Numbered from the stretch's first letter, positions 29,891 to 38,415 are shown. The stretch is 64,000 nt of DNA from Planctomycetota bacterium (GCA_020849665.1 JADLFX010000044.1:1-64000); one strand, 5' to 3'. Notes: a model not told the origin generated them from the sequence alone. Translations and numbers: made by a program.

Positions 29891-30913
29891 TCAGTCCAGG
29901 CGGAGCAGGTACACGGCCCACGTCATCTCGAGCTGCTCATCCGTCATCGCTGACCAGGGGTCACACAGTCGCTGCCGCAGAGAGACCGGCACGGTCACCT
30001 TGTTGTCCAGCCATCTGTCGAGCACGCGGAAGCCGTGCTGCGCAAATCGGGTCTCGAACTCACAGAGGCGTAGCCGGTTGCTGTACCAGACGATCGGCTT
30101 GCTGCTCTGCACCGTCAGGAACTCGAGCGGGTGGAGGCTCGCGTCATGGTGGATGCGGTGGTCGGCCACGTCGATGCCGTGGAGGGCGAACCCGCCGCGG
30201 CGGGTGACGCGCGCCAGCTCCTGCAGTGCCGCATCGACATCGGGGACGTGCTCCATCACGCTGTTGCTGATGACGACGTCGACGCTGCCGTCGGGGAGTC
30301 CTGTGTCGGTCACTGAGCGCGGCAGGAAATCGAGTCGGGAGCGATCGGCACCGGAATCGTCGCCCCGCCGCAGCCGGGCCAGATCGAATCCCGCCAGGTT
30401 CGCGAGGACCGTCGCGGAATCGATCGGCAGGGCTCCGAAGATGCTGGCCGGATCGATCAAGGCATCGGCGGCGAGGCGCGCGAGGGTGCGGACGGCGTTG
30501 GTGACATCGCGCAGGGGGTCGGGTTCGAGACACCACGCGCGACGGACGCCCGCCATGATGTGCGTGAACATCCGCGCGAACGGATTGAGCGCTCCGGACC
30601 CGATCTCGAGGTGTGTGGCTCCCGCCAACGGCAAGCCATGGGTGCGCCAAGCGTGGAGCACGAGGTCGAACTGGGCCGCCAGGAGCTTGGTCGAGAACCG
30701 GTTGTGCACGGTCTCGAGCAGGGGCTCGATCGCGTCGCGGAGCGCGAGCAGCATCGTCAGGTGGGTCTGAGCACTCTCGTGGTACGAGGTCGGGGACGGC
30801 GTCTTCAGCCGCGCAAGCAGTTCACAGCCCAGATCCCGGGTCGAAACCGCATCCAGTTTCGCCCCGCTCGTGAGGTCGAACGTCGGCTGCACTCCCTCGG
30901 GCAATTCGGTCAT
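29891..30913 (-). CDS. Class I SAM-dependent methyltransferase
   Basis: A 340-residue methyltransferase. Motif I is THLEIGSGALNPFARMF, and the post-motif region LPDGSVDVVISNSVMEHVPD is typical of methyltransferase-11/type-11 enzymes. RRGGFALHGIDVADH follows as the next strand-loop. The N-terminal 90 residues (LKTPSPTSYHESAQTH, ETVHNRFSTKLLAAQFDLVL) form a helical extension seen in methyltransferases acting on sugars or surface polymers; the substrate is unknown. The gene and its surroundings are less GC-rich than the neighbours and use more varied codons, which hints at recent acquisition. It is a single transcription unit. Confidence 0.75.
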   Translation of the reverse strand: MTELPEGVQPTFDLTSGAKLDAVSTRDLGCELLARLKTPSPTSYHESAQTHLTMLLALRDAIEPLLETVHNRFSTKLLAAQFDLVLHAWRTHGLPLAGATHLEIGSGALNPFARMFTHIMAGVRRAWCLEPDPLRDVTNAVRTLARLAADALIDPASIFGALPIDSATVLANLAGFDLARLRRGDDSGADRSRLDFLPRSVTDTGLPDGSVDVVISNSVMEHVPDVDAALQELARVTRRGGFALHGIDVADHRIHHDASLHPLEFLTVQSSKPIVWYSNRLRLCEFETRFAQHGFRVLDRWLDNKVTVPVSLRQRLCDPWSAMTDEQLEMTWAVYLLRLD

Positions 30914-31213
30914 GACGCGCTACTCGATCAGTCGGCCTCGGCATCACCGGAGTCAGCGCCAGCCTCGTACGGACGAAGCGCACCGAGTCCTTCGGGTCAA
31001 CCAGAAAGGAACTTGCGATGCTCGCACCGGCTTGATGGACCGTCAATCGTCGGTCCTGAAACCCTGCCGATGACCGCACACACCGCGAACCGGACCTGTC
31101 GTGCCGTGCGTCATCCGCACCCGCGGAGGCGTTCCGACCTGCGTCCGCGTTGCCGGTACCCGTTCCCCGGCACGCGCCGGAAGCCCCGCCGCACGACGCC
31201 GCACGCACAAGAC
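30914..31213. other. Intergenic region with a short hairpin
   Basis: This 300-bp gap lies downstream of the TerC gene and upstream of the methyltransferase gene, and should hold the methyltransferase promoter. The only structure I see is a perfect 6-bp stem (GGACCG/CGGTCC, 8-nt loop) at 31037-31056, without a T-run. It could be a weak terminator for the TerC transcript. Confidence 0.3.
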
Positions 31214-32272
31214 TCAGCCGCGTCCTGCCATCTCCGCACGGAGTGCACCCGCACTCTTCCCCGCCCGACCGGGCTCCGGTGCGCCGGGATGCGGCAACAC
31301 CTCCGCCGTCCGCTTGGGCCACACGAGCGACGCCACCACCGAGCCCGCGAGGATCGCCGCCACCACCCCCAGGCTGAGCGCCGTGGGGATCTTGTAGACC
31401 CCCATCAGGCACATCTTGGTGCCCACGAACACCAGCACCATGGCCAGGCCGAACTTGAGCAGGTGGAAGCGGTGCATCACGCCTGCCAGCAGGAAGTACA
31501 TCGAGCGCAGTCCGAGGATCGCGAAGATGTTGCTGGTGAACACGATGAACGGATCACTGGTCACCGCGAAGATCGCCGGGATGGAGTCCACCGCGAACAC
31601 CACGTCGGTGAACTCGACCAGCACCAGCACCAGCAGGAGCGGCGTGGCCAGCCACAGGCCGCGGCGCCGCACCCAGAAGCGGTCGCGGTGGTAGCGGCGG
31701 GTGGTCGGCACCCACTTGCGGAACAGGCGCACGACCGGGTTGCGGCCCGGGTCCATCTGCTCGTCGTTGCGCAGCGCCAGCTTGATCCCCGTGAGCACGA
31801 GGAAGCCGCCGAACACGTAGATCATCCAGTGGAAGCGCGTGAGCAGCTCCGCGCCCAGCCAGATGAACACCCCGCGCATCACCAGCGCACCGAGGATCCC
31901 CCAGAAGAGCACGCGGTGCTGGTACTGCGCCGGCACGGCGAAGTACGAGAACACCACCAGGAACACGAAGATGTTGTCGACGGCCAGCGACTTCTCGATC
32001 AGGTAGCCGGTGAGGAACTCGAGGCCCCTCTGGCCGCCGTAGGTCGCCCACAGCCACGCGTTGAAGAGCAGCGCCAGCGCCACCCACACCACGCTCCAGC
32101 CGAGGGCCTCCTTGAAGCCCACCACGTGGGCCTTGCGGTGGAACACGCCCAGGTCCAGCGCGAGCATCGCCAGGACCAGTCCGGTGAAGCCGGCATAGAG
32201 CCAGAACGAGCCGATCGAGGCGGAGGCAGCGAGCGCCTCCTGCGGCAGGGACACGAGCCAGGGTGCGGACAT
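31214..32272 (-). CDS. TerC/Alx-family membrane protein
   Basis: A 352-residue polytopic membrane protein of the TerC/Alx family. It has about eight transmembrane segments and the conserved acidic motifs: LVLAMLALDLGVFHRKAH, EFLTGYLIEKSLAVDNIFVF and VEFTDVVFAVDSIPAIFAVT, then LGLRSMYFLL. Characterised members (Alx, MntP-like roles) help export manganese or metallate secreted proteins; tellurite resistance is the historical name. The spacing and length match the Alx type rather than short TerC. The 127 bp upstream shows no recognisable yybP-ykoY manganese riboswitch. It lies downstream of htpX on the same strand and may belong to the same stress group. Confidence 0.9.
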   Translation of the reverse strand: MSAPWLVSLPQEALAASASIGSFWLYAGFTGLVLAMLALDLGVFHRKAHVVGFKEALGWSVVWVALALLFNAWLWATYGGQRGLEFLTGYLIEKSLAVDNIFVFLVVFSYFAVPAQYQHRVLFWGILGALVMRGVFIWLGAELLTRFHWMIYVFGGFLVLTGIKLALRNDEQMDPGRNPVVRLFRKWVPTTRRYHRDRFWVRRRGLWLATPLLLVLVLVEFTDVVFAVDSIPAIFAVTSDPFIVFTSNIFAILGLRSMYFLLAGVMHRFHLLKFGLAMVLVFVGTKMCLMGVYKIPTALSLGVVAAILAGSVVASLVWPKRTAEVLPHPGAPEPGRAGKSAGALRAEMAGRG

Positions 32273-32399
32273 GGTGGCGGCGGGAGAGAGTGGGACAGTG
32301 TAGGTGGCGGTCGGCCCGCGGGCGCGACCCCGGCCTCAGACCCGGGGTGCGCGGCAGCTGCGGGCGGGTGCGGCGCGCTCGCGCGCGCCGCGGCACGGT

Positions 32400-33281
32400 T
32401 CACGAGGCGAAGCGGCGCACGCCCAGGTCGGCGGCGATCTCCTCCAGGCGGGCCACCCGGTCCTCGATCGGCGGATGGGTGGAGAAGAGCTTGAGCAGGC
32501 TCCGGCCCGCGAGCGGGTTGACGATGTAGAGGCTGGCGCTGGCCGGCTGCGGCTGGTGCTGGTCGGCCATCGCCTCGCCGAGGCGCTGCAGCTTGACCAA
32601 CGCGCTGCCCAGGGCCAGCGGGTCGCCGGTGAGCCGCGCCGCGGTCTCGTCGGCGAGGTACTCGCGCGAGCGCGAGATGCCCATCTGCACCATGGTGGCT
32701 GCGATCGGGGCGAGGAGTGCCATGAGGAGCCCGCCGCCCGCCCCACCGCCCTCGCCCTCCTCGCTCTGCTGGTGGCCACCGAACAACGCGCCCCACTGCA
32801 CCACGTTGGCGACGTAGGTGATCACCGTCGCCAGCATGGCCGCGACCGTGGCGACCAGGGTGTCGCGATTCTTGATGTGCGCCAGCTCGTGCGCGATCAC
32901 GCCGCGCAGCTCACGCGGATCCAGGAGCTGCAGGATGCCCTCGGTGACCGCCACGACGCCGCGCTCGGGGCTGCGCCCGGTCGCGAACGCGTTGGGCGTG
33001 GGGTCGGCGATGACGGCGAGGCGCGGCACGGGCATGTTGGCCTTGGCCGCCAGCTCGCTGACCATCCGGTGCAGCGCGGGCGCCTGCTCCGGCGTGACCA
33101 GGCGCGCGCCGTTCATGCGCAGGATCAGGCGGTCGGAGAACAGGTAGGCGCCGAGGTTCATCACCAGGGCCAGGCCCAGGAACACGTAGAGGCCGGTCCT
33201 GCCGATCGCGCCGCCGATGGCGACCAGCAGCACCGAGAGGATGCCGAGCAGCAGGATGGTCTTGAGTTGGTTCTTGATCAT
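32400..33281 (-). CDS. htpX: Membrane zinc metalloprotease HtpX
   Basis: A 293-residue M48B peptidase. The N terminus has two hydrophobic segments (TILLLGILSVLLVAIGGAIG and LYVFLGLALVMNLGAYLFSD). The zinc site is HELAH in LRGVIAHELAHIKNRDTL, with the downstream glutamate in SREYLADETAARLTGDP, both canonical. Further membrane segments occur around LVATVAAMLATVITYVANVV. HtpX degrades misfolded inner-membrane proteins. The start ATG at 33281 gives MIKNQLKTILLLG, the usual HtpX N terminus. It lies 76 bp downstream of the zinc-ribbon gene on the same strand. Confidence 0.93.
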   Translation of the reverse strand: MIKNQLKTILLLGILSVLLVAIGGAIGRTGLYVFLGLALVMNLGAYLFSDRLILRMNGARLVTPEQAPALHRMVSELAAKANMPVPRLAVIADPTPNAFATGRSPERGVVAVTEGILQLLDPRELRGVIAHELAHIKNRDTLVATVAAMLATVITYVANVVQWGALFGGHQQSEEGEGGGAGGGLLMALLAPIAATMVQMGISRSREYLADETAARLTGDPLALGSALVKLQRLGEAMADQHQPQPASASLYIVNPLAGRSLLKLFSTHPPIEDRVARLEEIAADLGVRRFAS

Positions 33282-33357
33282 GGCAGTCGGGGAATCAGCA
33301 GGACGGTGCGGAATACGTTCGATGGGCCGCCGCGCTCCGGGCGACGCGGCGGTGGAG

Positions 33358-33717
33358 TCAGTCGAAGATGTCGAACATCTCGAACCAGCGCCGCTTGCGC
33401 GGCGGATAGCGGTCGTCCGGCGCGTACCGGCGCCGGTCGTCGTCATCGTCGTCGTACTCGCGCCGCCGCGGCTCGTCGTAGGGGAGCGGCGACGGTGCAC
33501 GACGCTCGTCGTCGTGGACCGGCGCGCTCTGGCGGGCGAGCTGGCGGCGGGTGCGGTCGGCGATCTCCTGGTCGATCTCCTGCGTGGCCTTGGCCACCAG
33601 GCGCTCGAGTTCGCCGCGGTCGAGCCACACGCCGCGGCACTTCGGGCAGATGTCGACCTGGATGCCGTCGCGGTCCCGTTCCTCCAGGACCACGGCTTCG
33701 CAGCGCGGGCACCTCAT
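33358..33717 (-). CDS. TFIIB-type zinc-ribbon protein
   Basis: A 119-residue protein. The N terminus is a Zf-TFIIB-type ribbon: MRCPRCEAVVLEE, then VDICPKCRGVWLDRGELERL, giving CxxC...CxxC. The rest is low complexity and charged: Arg- and Asp-rich with DDDDDDRRR and a basic end PPRKRRWFEMFDIFD. Proteins with this ribbon are common in planctomycetes and proteobacteria and remain uncharacterised; a ribosome- or nucleic-acid-linked role is only a guess. Its ATG overlaps the stop of the HPF-like gene (ATGA), so the two are coupled. Confidence 0.8.
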   Translation of the reverse strand: MRCPRCEAVVLEERDRDGIQVDICPKCRGVWLDRGELERLVAKATQEIDQEIADRTRRQLARQSAPVHDDERRAPSPLPYDEPRRREYDDDDDDRRRYAPDDRYPPRKRRWFEMFDIFD

Positions 33718-34055
33718 GACGCAGCGCCTCCCGCCGGGATGCGGTCGCCGAAGGTCTTCCAGCGCTCGGCCAGCCGTGCCAGTCCGCGGGCGGCGCGATC
33801 CAGGACCCGGTCGATCACGAGGCGGGCGTCCCGGTCGGCGTCGTCGAAGTGCAGGTGCGGCCCGCGGTCGAGCTCGACCGCGAGGTGGCAGCGCTTGTCG
33901 ATCCCGCCCTTGGGCCCGTTGTCGTCCCACACCCGCAGGCGCAGGTGCCGGATCCGTGGGCGGAAGCGGTCGAGGGCGAAGGCCGCGCGCCGCTCGAAGT
34001 GGCTGGCGAGCTCGGCCTTCTGCGAGAGGTCCAGGCATTGGAAGTGGATCAGCAT
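33714..34055 (-). CDS. hpf: HPF/RaiA-family ribosome-associated factor (short form)
   Basis: A 113-residue protein resembling the short hibernation-promoting factor/S30EA family. The pattern MLIHFQCLDLSQKAELASHF, FRPRIRHLRLRVWDDNGP, KRCHLAVELDRG and DADRDARLVIDRVLDRAARG fits the beta-alpha-beta-beta-beta-alpha fold of HPF, where the last helix carries the D-x-A-x-D-R pattern. It would bind the 30S decoding area and silence ribosomes under stress. It is the first gene of the minus-strand group with the zinc-ribbon protein and htpX, and is divergent from an NhaR-like regulator. Confidence 0.8.
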   Translation of the reverse strand: MLIHFQCLDLSQKAELASHFERRAAFALDRFRPRIRHLRLRVWDDNGPKGGIDKRCHLAVELDRGPHLHFDDADRDARLVIDRVLDRAARGLARLAERWKTFGDRIPAGGAAS

Positions 34056-34187
34056 CGTGGTGTCTCGCGGCGGGGATGCCCGCAGCGCGAGTGCGGGGGT
34101 ATCGGTCCCGTGCACACTTCGATCCAGACGAACTTTTGGCATCAACGCATTGCTTTTTCCTAAGTGTCGGGCGATCCATGCCTCGGC
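34056..34187. promoter_or_regulatory. Divergent promoter region between hpf and the NhaR-like gene
   Basis: The 130-bp gap contains an unusually AT-rich stretch for this genome, at about 34129-34162 (AACTTTTGGCATC, GCATTGCTTTTTCCTAAG). The half-sites ACTT and AAGT bracket it in inverted orientation. This is where divergent promoters and a LysR-type site would be expected. The assignment rests on position and base composition only. Confidence 0.35.
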
Positions 34188-35102
34188 ATGGAATGGCTGA
34201 ACTACCACCATCTCCGCTACTTCTGGGTGGCGGCACGTGAGGGCGGGATCGCCAGGGCCAGCAAGCTCCTGCACCTCTCGCAGCCGGCGATCAGCACGCA
34301 GATCAAGAGCCTCGAGCACGCGCTGGGCGAACGCCTCTTCGTGCGCGCGGGCCGGCGCCTGCAGCTGACCGAGATGGGACGGCTGGTCCAACGCTACGCC
34401 GACGAGATCTTCACGCTGGGCCGCGAGCTCCTCGACACGCTGAAGGACCGTCCCACCGGCCGCCCGCTCCGCTTCCAGGTGGGGATCGCGGACGCCGTGC
34501 CCAAGCAGGTCGCCTTCCACGCCCTGGAGCCGGCTCTGCGCATGCCCGAGCCGGTCCAGCTCGTGTGCCGCGAGGACAAGCCCGAGCGGCTCCTCGCCGA
34601 GCTCTCGGTGTTCGGCCTCGACCTCCTGATCAGCGACGTGCCCCTCGGGCCGATCGGCAAGGTGCGCGCCTTCCACCACCGGCTGGGCACCACGTCCCTG
34701 GCGGTCTACGGCTCCCCCGAGGTGGCGCGACGGGCGCGCACCGGGTTCCCGCGCAGCCTCGACGGCATGCCCTTCCTCCTCCCGGCCGAGGGCACGGCGC
34801 TGCGGCGCAGCGTCGAGGCGTGGTTCGAGCATGGCGGGCTGCGCCCGCGCGTCGTCGGCGAGTTCGACGACAGCGCGATGCTCGAGGCGTTCGCCCGGGC
34901 CGGCCTGGGTCTGCTGGTGGCGCCCGCGAACCTCGAGGCCGACCTGCTGGCCTTCTACCGCCTGGAACGAGTCGCCGAGGTGCCCGAGCTCGAGGAATCG
35001 CTCTACGCGATCACCGTCGAGCGCCGGGTGAAGCACCCGGCCGTGCTGGCGATCCTCGCCGCGGCAAAGAAGGCTGCGCCCGCGCCGCGGAGTCCGCGAT
35101 AA
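34188..35102 (+). CDS. nhaR: NhaR-like LysR-family transcriptional regulator
   Basis: A 304-residue LysR-type regulator. The DNA-binding N terminus MEWLNYHHLRYFWVAAREGG, then ASKLLHLSQPAISTQIKSLE, is the characteristic NhaR start, where the usual LysR sequence is changed to LNYHHLRYFW. The C-terminal LysR substrate-binding domain follows (LRFQVGIADAVPKQVAFHAL, LLISDVPLGPIGKVRAF). NhaR in enterobacteria responds to sodium and alkaline pH and activates nhaA. No antiporter gene is adjacent here, so the target may be the divergent hpf/htpX group. The ATG at 34188 is preferred over a GTG at 34164. Confidence 0.85.
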   Translation: MEWLNYHHLRYFWVAAREGGIARASKLLHLSQPAISTQIKSLEHALGERLFVRAGRRLQLTEMGRLVQRYADEIFTLGRELLDTLKDRPTGRPLRFQVGIADAVPKQVAFHALEPALRMPEPVQLVCREDKPERLLAELSVFGLDLLISDVPLGPIGKVRAFHHRLGTTSLAVYGSPEVARRARTGFPRSLDGMPFLLPAEGTALRRSVEAWFEHGGLRPRVVGEFDDSAMLEAFARAGLGLLVAPANLEADLLAFYRLERVAEVPELEESLYAITVERRVKHPAVLAILAAAKKAAPAPRSPR

Positions 35103-35167
35103 TCGCGTCCCGATCGCGACGTTGGAGCGGGCCTTCGCCCGAGACCGTCGCCACGTCTCACCGCCCC

Positions 35168-37129
35168 ATGATCACCCGCTCGCTCGGCTCCGTGTTCCGC
35201 GGCAAGGCCACCAAGGCCCAGATCTTCCTCGCCTGCTTCCTCGGCGGCGCGCTCGGCTTCCTGCCGGGGTTCTTCCTGCCGGGCGACGTCGGCGGCGGCT
35301 TCCTGCTCTCGCCGGGGCTGATCCTGGCGTTCTTCGTGGTGGTGATGATCCTGAACGCCAACCTCGCGGCGTTCGGCCTCGCGACCCTCGTGGCCAAGCT
35401 GGTGTCGCTGCCGCTCCTCGGCGTGTCGTACACCGTGGGCACGTGGCTGCTGGACGGACCGGCGCAGGGGCTCTTCCGCAGCCTGGTCAACATGCCGGTG
35501 TTCGCGTGGTTCGGCCTGGAGAACTATGCCACCACCGGCGGCCTCTGCCTGGGCACGGTGTTCGGGCTGGTCCTGGGCGTGGTCGCGGTCAAGTCCGTGA
35601 GCACGTTCCGCGCCCGGATGGCGACGGTCCAGGACGGCTCGGAGGCCTACAAGAAGTACACGGCCAAACGCTCGGTGCGGCTGCTCACGTGGGTGTTCTT
35701 CGGCGGCAAGGCCAAGCAGAGCTATGCGGAGCTGGCCCGGCAGAAGGCGGTCGGCAACCCGGTCCGGATCCTGGGCGTGGTCGCGGCCGTGCTCCTGGTG
35801 GCCGCCGTGTGGGCGACCGTGACCTTCTTCTCCGCACCCATCCTCACCCCCACGCTCCGCGACGGGCTCGAGCAGGCCAACGGCGCGACGGTGAACCTCG
35901 ATCGCGCCGCCGTGGATCTGGGGGCGGGCAAGATCTCGCTCGCCAACCTCGCGATGGCAGACGCCAACGAGCTGACCCGCGACCTGTTCCAGGCTGCGAA
36001 CCTCGAGGCGGCGATCGACACGCGCGAGCTGCTGCGCAAGCGCATGGTCGTGGACAAGGTCGTGTCGAGCGGCGCGCGCTCCGGCGGGACACGCCCGTCC
36101 CCGGCGAAGCGCGTGGCCAAGGAGCCGCCGCCACCGCCCCCGCCGCCGGAGCCCGGCACCAAGACCCTCGACGACTACCTGAAGCAGGCCGAGGTCTGGC
36201 GCGAACGCCTCGCCCAGGCGCAGGAATGGCTCGACGTGCTCTCGGGAGACGGCGAGGCGGTGAGCGAGCCCACGCCGGAGGCGGCGCAGGAGCGGCGCGA
36301 CGCCGAGCTGCGCCAGTTCGGGCCGGCACACGTGACGGCGCACCACCTGATCGAGGGAGCGCCCGCGCTGCTGGTGCGGCTGGTGTCCCTGGAGAAGCTG
36401 AGCGCCACCGCGCTGCCGGGCGACCTGCTCGACCTGCGCGCCGAGAACGTCTCCACCAACCCGCGCCTGGTCCAGGAACCCGTGAAGTTCGGCCTGCAGA
36501 GCCAGAGCGACAAGGTGATGGCCAGGGTGCAGCTCGGGCGCGCGGCCCAGGGCGGGTCGCGGCTCGCATTCCACTACCGGGGCCTGGCCACCGACACGAT
36601 CGCGAGCCAGCTCAAGGTGGCCGGTGCGCCGCCCTTGCGGGGCGGAACGATCGACGTCGAGGCCGACGGCGCGCTGCGCCGCGATGCGAAGGCCGGGTGG
36701 ATCCTGGACCTGCCCCTGAAGGTGACCCTCAACGACACCACGCTCGCGATCGCCGGCACCAGGGAGACCCCGGTGCAGAAGCTGGTCCTGCCCATCGCCG
36801 TGCGTGGCCCCCTCACGGCCCCGCGCGTCGTGTTCGAGGACAAGGCCCTGGTCGACGCGCTGATCGCCGCCGGACGCAAGGAGCTGGCCGATCAGGTCAA
36901 CCAGCGCGCCCAGGAACTCCTGAAGGGCAAGGTCCCCGCGGGCCTCGGCGAAGCCGCCGGCAAGCTGATCGAAGGCACGTCACGCCCGAGCGAGGTCCTC
37001 GACGAGGCGAAGCGGAAGGCCGAGGAGGAGAAGAAGAAGGCCGAGGAGGCCGCACGCAAGAAGCTCGAGGAGGAGGCCAAGAAGCGCCTCCAGGGCCTCT
37101 TCCCGCCCAAGAAGGACGGCGGCGAGTAG
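35168..37129 (+). CDS. Membrane protein with N-terminal multi-TM domain and AsmA-like periplasmic domain
   Basis: A 653-residue protein. The first 150 residues contain four or so hydrophobic segments (IFLACFLGGALGFLPGFFLP, GLILAFFVVVMILNANLAAF, LVAKLVSLPLLGVSYTVGT) like the DUF2062/TIGR03546-type membrane protein. After a transmembrane anchor at about residue 197-220 (VRILGVVAAVLLVAAVWATV) a large extracytoplasmic region begins. It starts with GATVNLDRAAVDLGAGKISL, an AsmA-like or TIGR03545-like pattern. It then has a PPPPPPPPEP linker, a helical segment, further beta-rich sequence, and an Ala/Lys/Glu-rich coiled tail (EEEKKKAEEAARKKLEEEAK). In other bacteria, TIGR03545 and TIGR03546 occur as adjacent genes, as I recall; here they look fused. 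Confidence 0.7.
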   Translation: MITRSLGSVFRGKATKAQIFLACFLGGALGFLPGFFLPGDVGGGFLLSPGLILAFFVVVMILNANLAAFGLATLVAKLVSLPLLGVSYTVGTWLLDGPAQGLFRSLVNMPVFAWFGLENYATTGGLCLGTVFGLVLGVVAVKSVSTFRARMATVQDGSEAYKKYTAKRSVRLLTWVFFGGKAKQSYAELARQKAVGNPVRILGVVAAVLLVAAVWATVTFFSAPILTPTLRDGLEQANGATVNLDRAAVDLGAGKISLANLAMADANELTRDLFQAANLEAAIDTRELLRKRMVVDKVVSSGARSGGTRPSPAKRVAKEPPPPPPPPEPGTKTLDDYLKQAEVWRERLAQAQEWLDVLSGDGEAVSEPTPEAAQERRDAELRQFGPAHVTAHHLIEGAPALLVRLVSLEKLSATALPGDLLDLRAENVSTNPRLVQEPVKFGLQSQSDKVMARVQLGRAAQGGSRLAFHYRGLATDTIASQLKVAGAPPLRGGTIDVEADGALRRDAKAGWILDLPLKVTLNDTTLAIAGTRETPVQKLVLPIAVRGPLTAPRVVFEDKALVDALIAAGRKELADQVNQRAQELLKGKVPAGLGEAAGKLIEGTSRPSEVLDEAKRKAEEEKKKAEEAARKKLEEEAKKRLQGLFPPKKDGGE

Positions 37130-37210
37130 CCGCGCGCGCCGGCAACCCTGGCGCGCGGTGCGTGCCGGGTTCCCACCTCCGGCCTCACGCGCCGCGCTGC
37201 GCCGCGGCGC

Positions 37211-38272
37211 TCACTTGTCCGCGTTCTTGGCGGGCTCGGCGTCCTTCTTCGCCTCGGGCCTGACGGGGTCCTTCGTCTGAGGCCTGGCCGCGGCGGCGGC
37301 ACTGGCGCGCTCGACCTTGTTGAGCTGCTTCACGACGACCTTGAACGGCTCGTCGCCGCCCATGGGGTTGTCCATCGTGATGTCCATCGTGGTGTTGGTG
37401 ACCGAGCTGACCACCATGCCGTCCTTGCGCGAGATCGTGGCCTTGCCCTCGACCTTGCCGTTGGAGACCTTGGCGTTGGCCATCATGTTGCGCATCGCGC
37501 CGCTGGCCTCGTCCTCGCCCTCCTTGGGCGCTTCGGCCGGCAGGCTCTCGATCTTCCCGGCCAGGGAGATCACATAGCGCTCCGCATTGGCCTCCTCCAG
37601 CTTGAGCGCGCTCTCGACCTTCATCTTCATGGCGCCACGGTTGGCCGCGGCATCGTCCTTGCGCGACCACGTCCCGCCGACCGCCACCGGCTCGCTGGGG
37701 AACGAGCCGAAGAGGCTGAACTGCCGCTTCAACGCGCTCTCGCTGATCGCTCCCTGCGCCATCATCTTGGCGGGGCCCTCGAGGGACTTGCCGATCTCGT
37801 CGCTCAGCTCCTTGAGGCCCTTGACCTCCTTGATCTCGCCGTTCGAGGCGACGATGGCCTGCACCGACTTGTTGGCGAGGGCGATCATCGCGCCGACCAG
37901 GCCGCCGGTGGGGTCCTCCTCGGCAGTCTCGGGCTTGGCCGAGTCGTAGGCCATCTCGCCCATCATCGAGGTCATCTTGCCGCGCACGTTCTTCCAGGTG
38001 ACCCGTACGGTCAGCTCGCCGGCCTCGCTCACCTCCAGGACCTCGGCCTCGAGCTCGGACACCTGCTCGTTGCCCTGCTCCTGGCCACCCATGGACTCCA
38101 GCACGGTGGTCTGCGAGCTGGTCACGACGAAGCGCTCCTTGGCGCCCTTCTTGGCGCCGACCTTGAGCGTGTGCTTCGCGCCGGACTGCGCGGCGGCCGC
38201 CGGCTCCTGAGCGGTGAGCGGCAGGGCGGAGGCGGCGAGGACCAAGAGGGCTGCGGAACGGGAACGGATCAT
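37211..38272 (-). CDS. Secreted DUF6263-like protein
   Basis: A 353-residue exported protein of unknown function. MIRSRSAALLVLAASALPLTA is the signal peptide. The body resembles DUF6263-type proteins of planctomycetes and Bacteroidota: an initial repeat of charged beta-strands (HTLKVGAKKGAKERFVVTSS), strand-rich modules such as GELTVRVTWKNVRGKMTSMM, a conserved QFSLFGSFPSEPVAVGGTW, and KVSNGKVEGKATISRKDGMV. It ends in a Lys/Glu/Ala-rich tail. No catalytic residues can be named. The frame open upstream of 38272 is excluded because it precedes the signal peptide. A 20-bp perfect palindrome lies 34 bp upstream of the start. Confidence 0.7.
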   Translation of the reverse strand: MIRSRSAALLVLAASALPLTAQEPAAAAQSGAKHTLKVGAKKGAKERFVVTSSQTTVLESMGGQEQGNEQVSELEAEVLEVSEAGELTVRVTWKNVRGKMTSMMGEMAYDSAKPETAEEDPTGGLVGAMIALANKSVQAIVASNGEIKEVKGLKELSDEIGKSLEGPAKMMAQGAISESALKRQFSLFGSFPSEPVAVGGTWSRKDDAAANRGAMKMKVESALKLEEANAERYVISLAGKIESLPAEAPKEGEDEASGAMRNMMANAKVSNGKVEGKATISRKDGMVVSSVTNTTMDITMDNPMGGDEPFKVVVKQLNKVERASAAAAARPQTKDPVRPEAKKDAEPAKNADK

Positions 38273-38306
38273 GAGACTCCTGGGACGGGAAACGGGGCGG
38301 CAGAGT

Positions 38307-38326
38307 GTGCCGGCGCGCGCCGGCAC
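38307..38326. repeat. Perfect 20-bp palindrome
   Basis: GTGCCGGCGCGCGCCGGCAC reads the same on both strands. It sits 34 bp upstream of the DUF6263-like start codon and downstream of the exporter operon. It might be an operator or a hairpin; high G+C makes chance palindromes more likely. Confidence 0.45.
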
Positions 38327-38386
38327 GGGCACGCACGAAATCGCCTGGGAACGTGGCCGGAGGGCGCCCGGGACCTTTCGCGGCGG

Positions 38387-38415
38387 CGCGGGGGCGGGAC
38401 GAACCCCCGCCCGCG
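38387..38415 (-). terminator. Candidate terminator of the exporter operon
   Basis: A strong GC hairpin (CGCGGGGGCGGG paired with CCCGCCCGCG through a 7-base loop, with a two-base bulge) lies just past the outer-membrane factor stop codon. No T-run follows on the minus strand, so termination, if any, would rely on the stem alone or on Rho. Confidence 0.3.

Noticed and set aside
32273-32399. Possible manganese riboswitch upstream of the TerC gene
   Set aside because: The 127-bp gap lacks the conserved yybP-ykoY elements. Only a GC-rich stem near CCCCGGGTCTGAGGCCGGGG is present.
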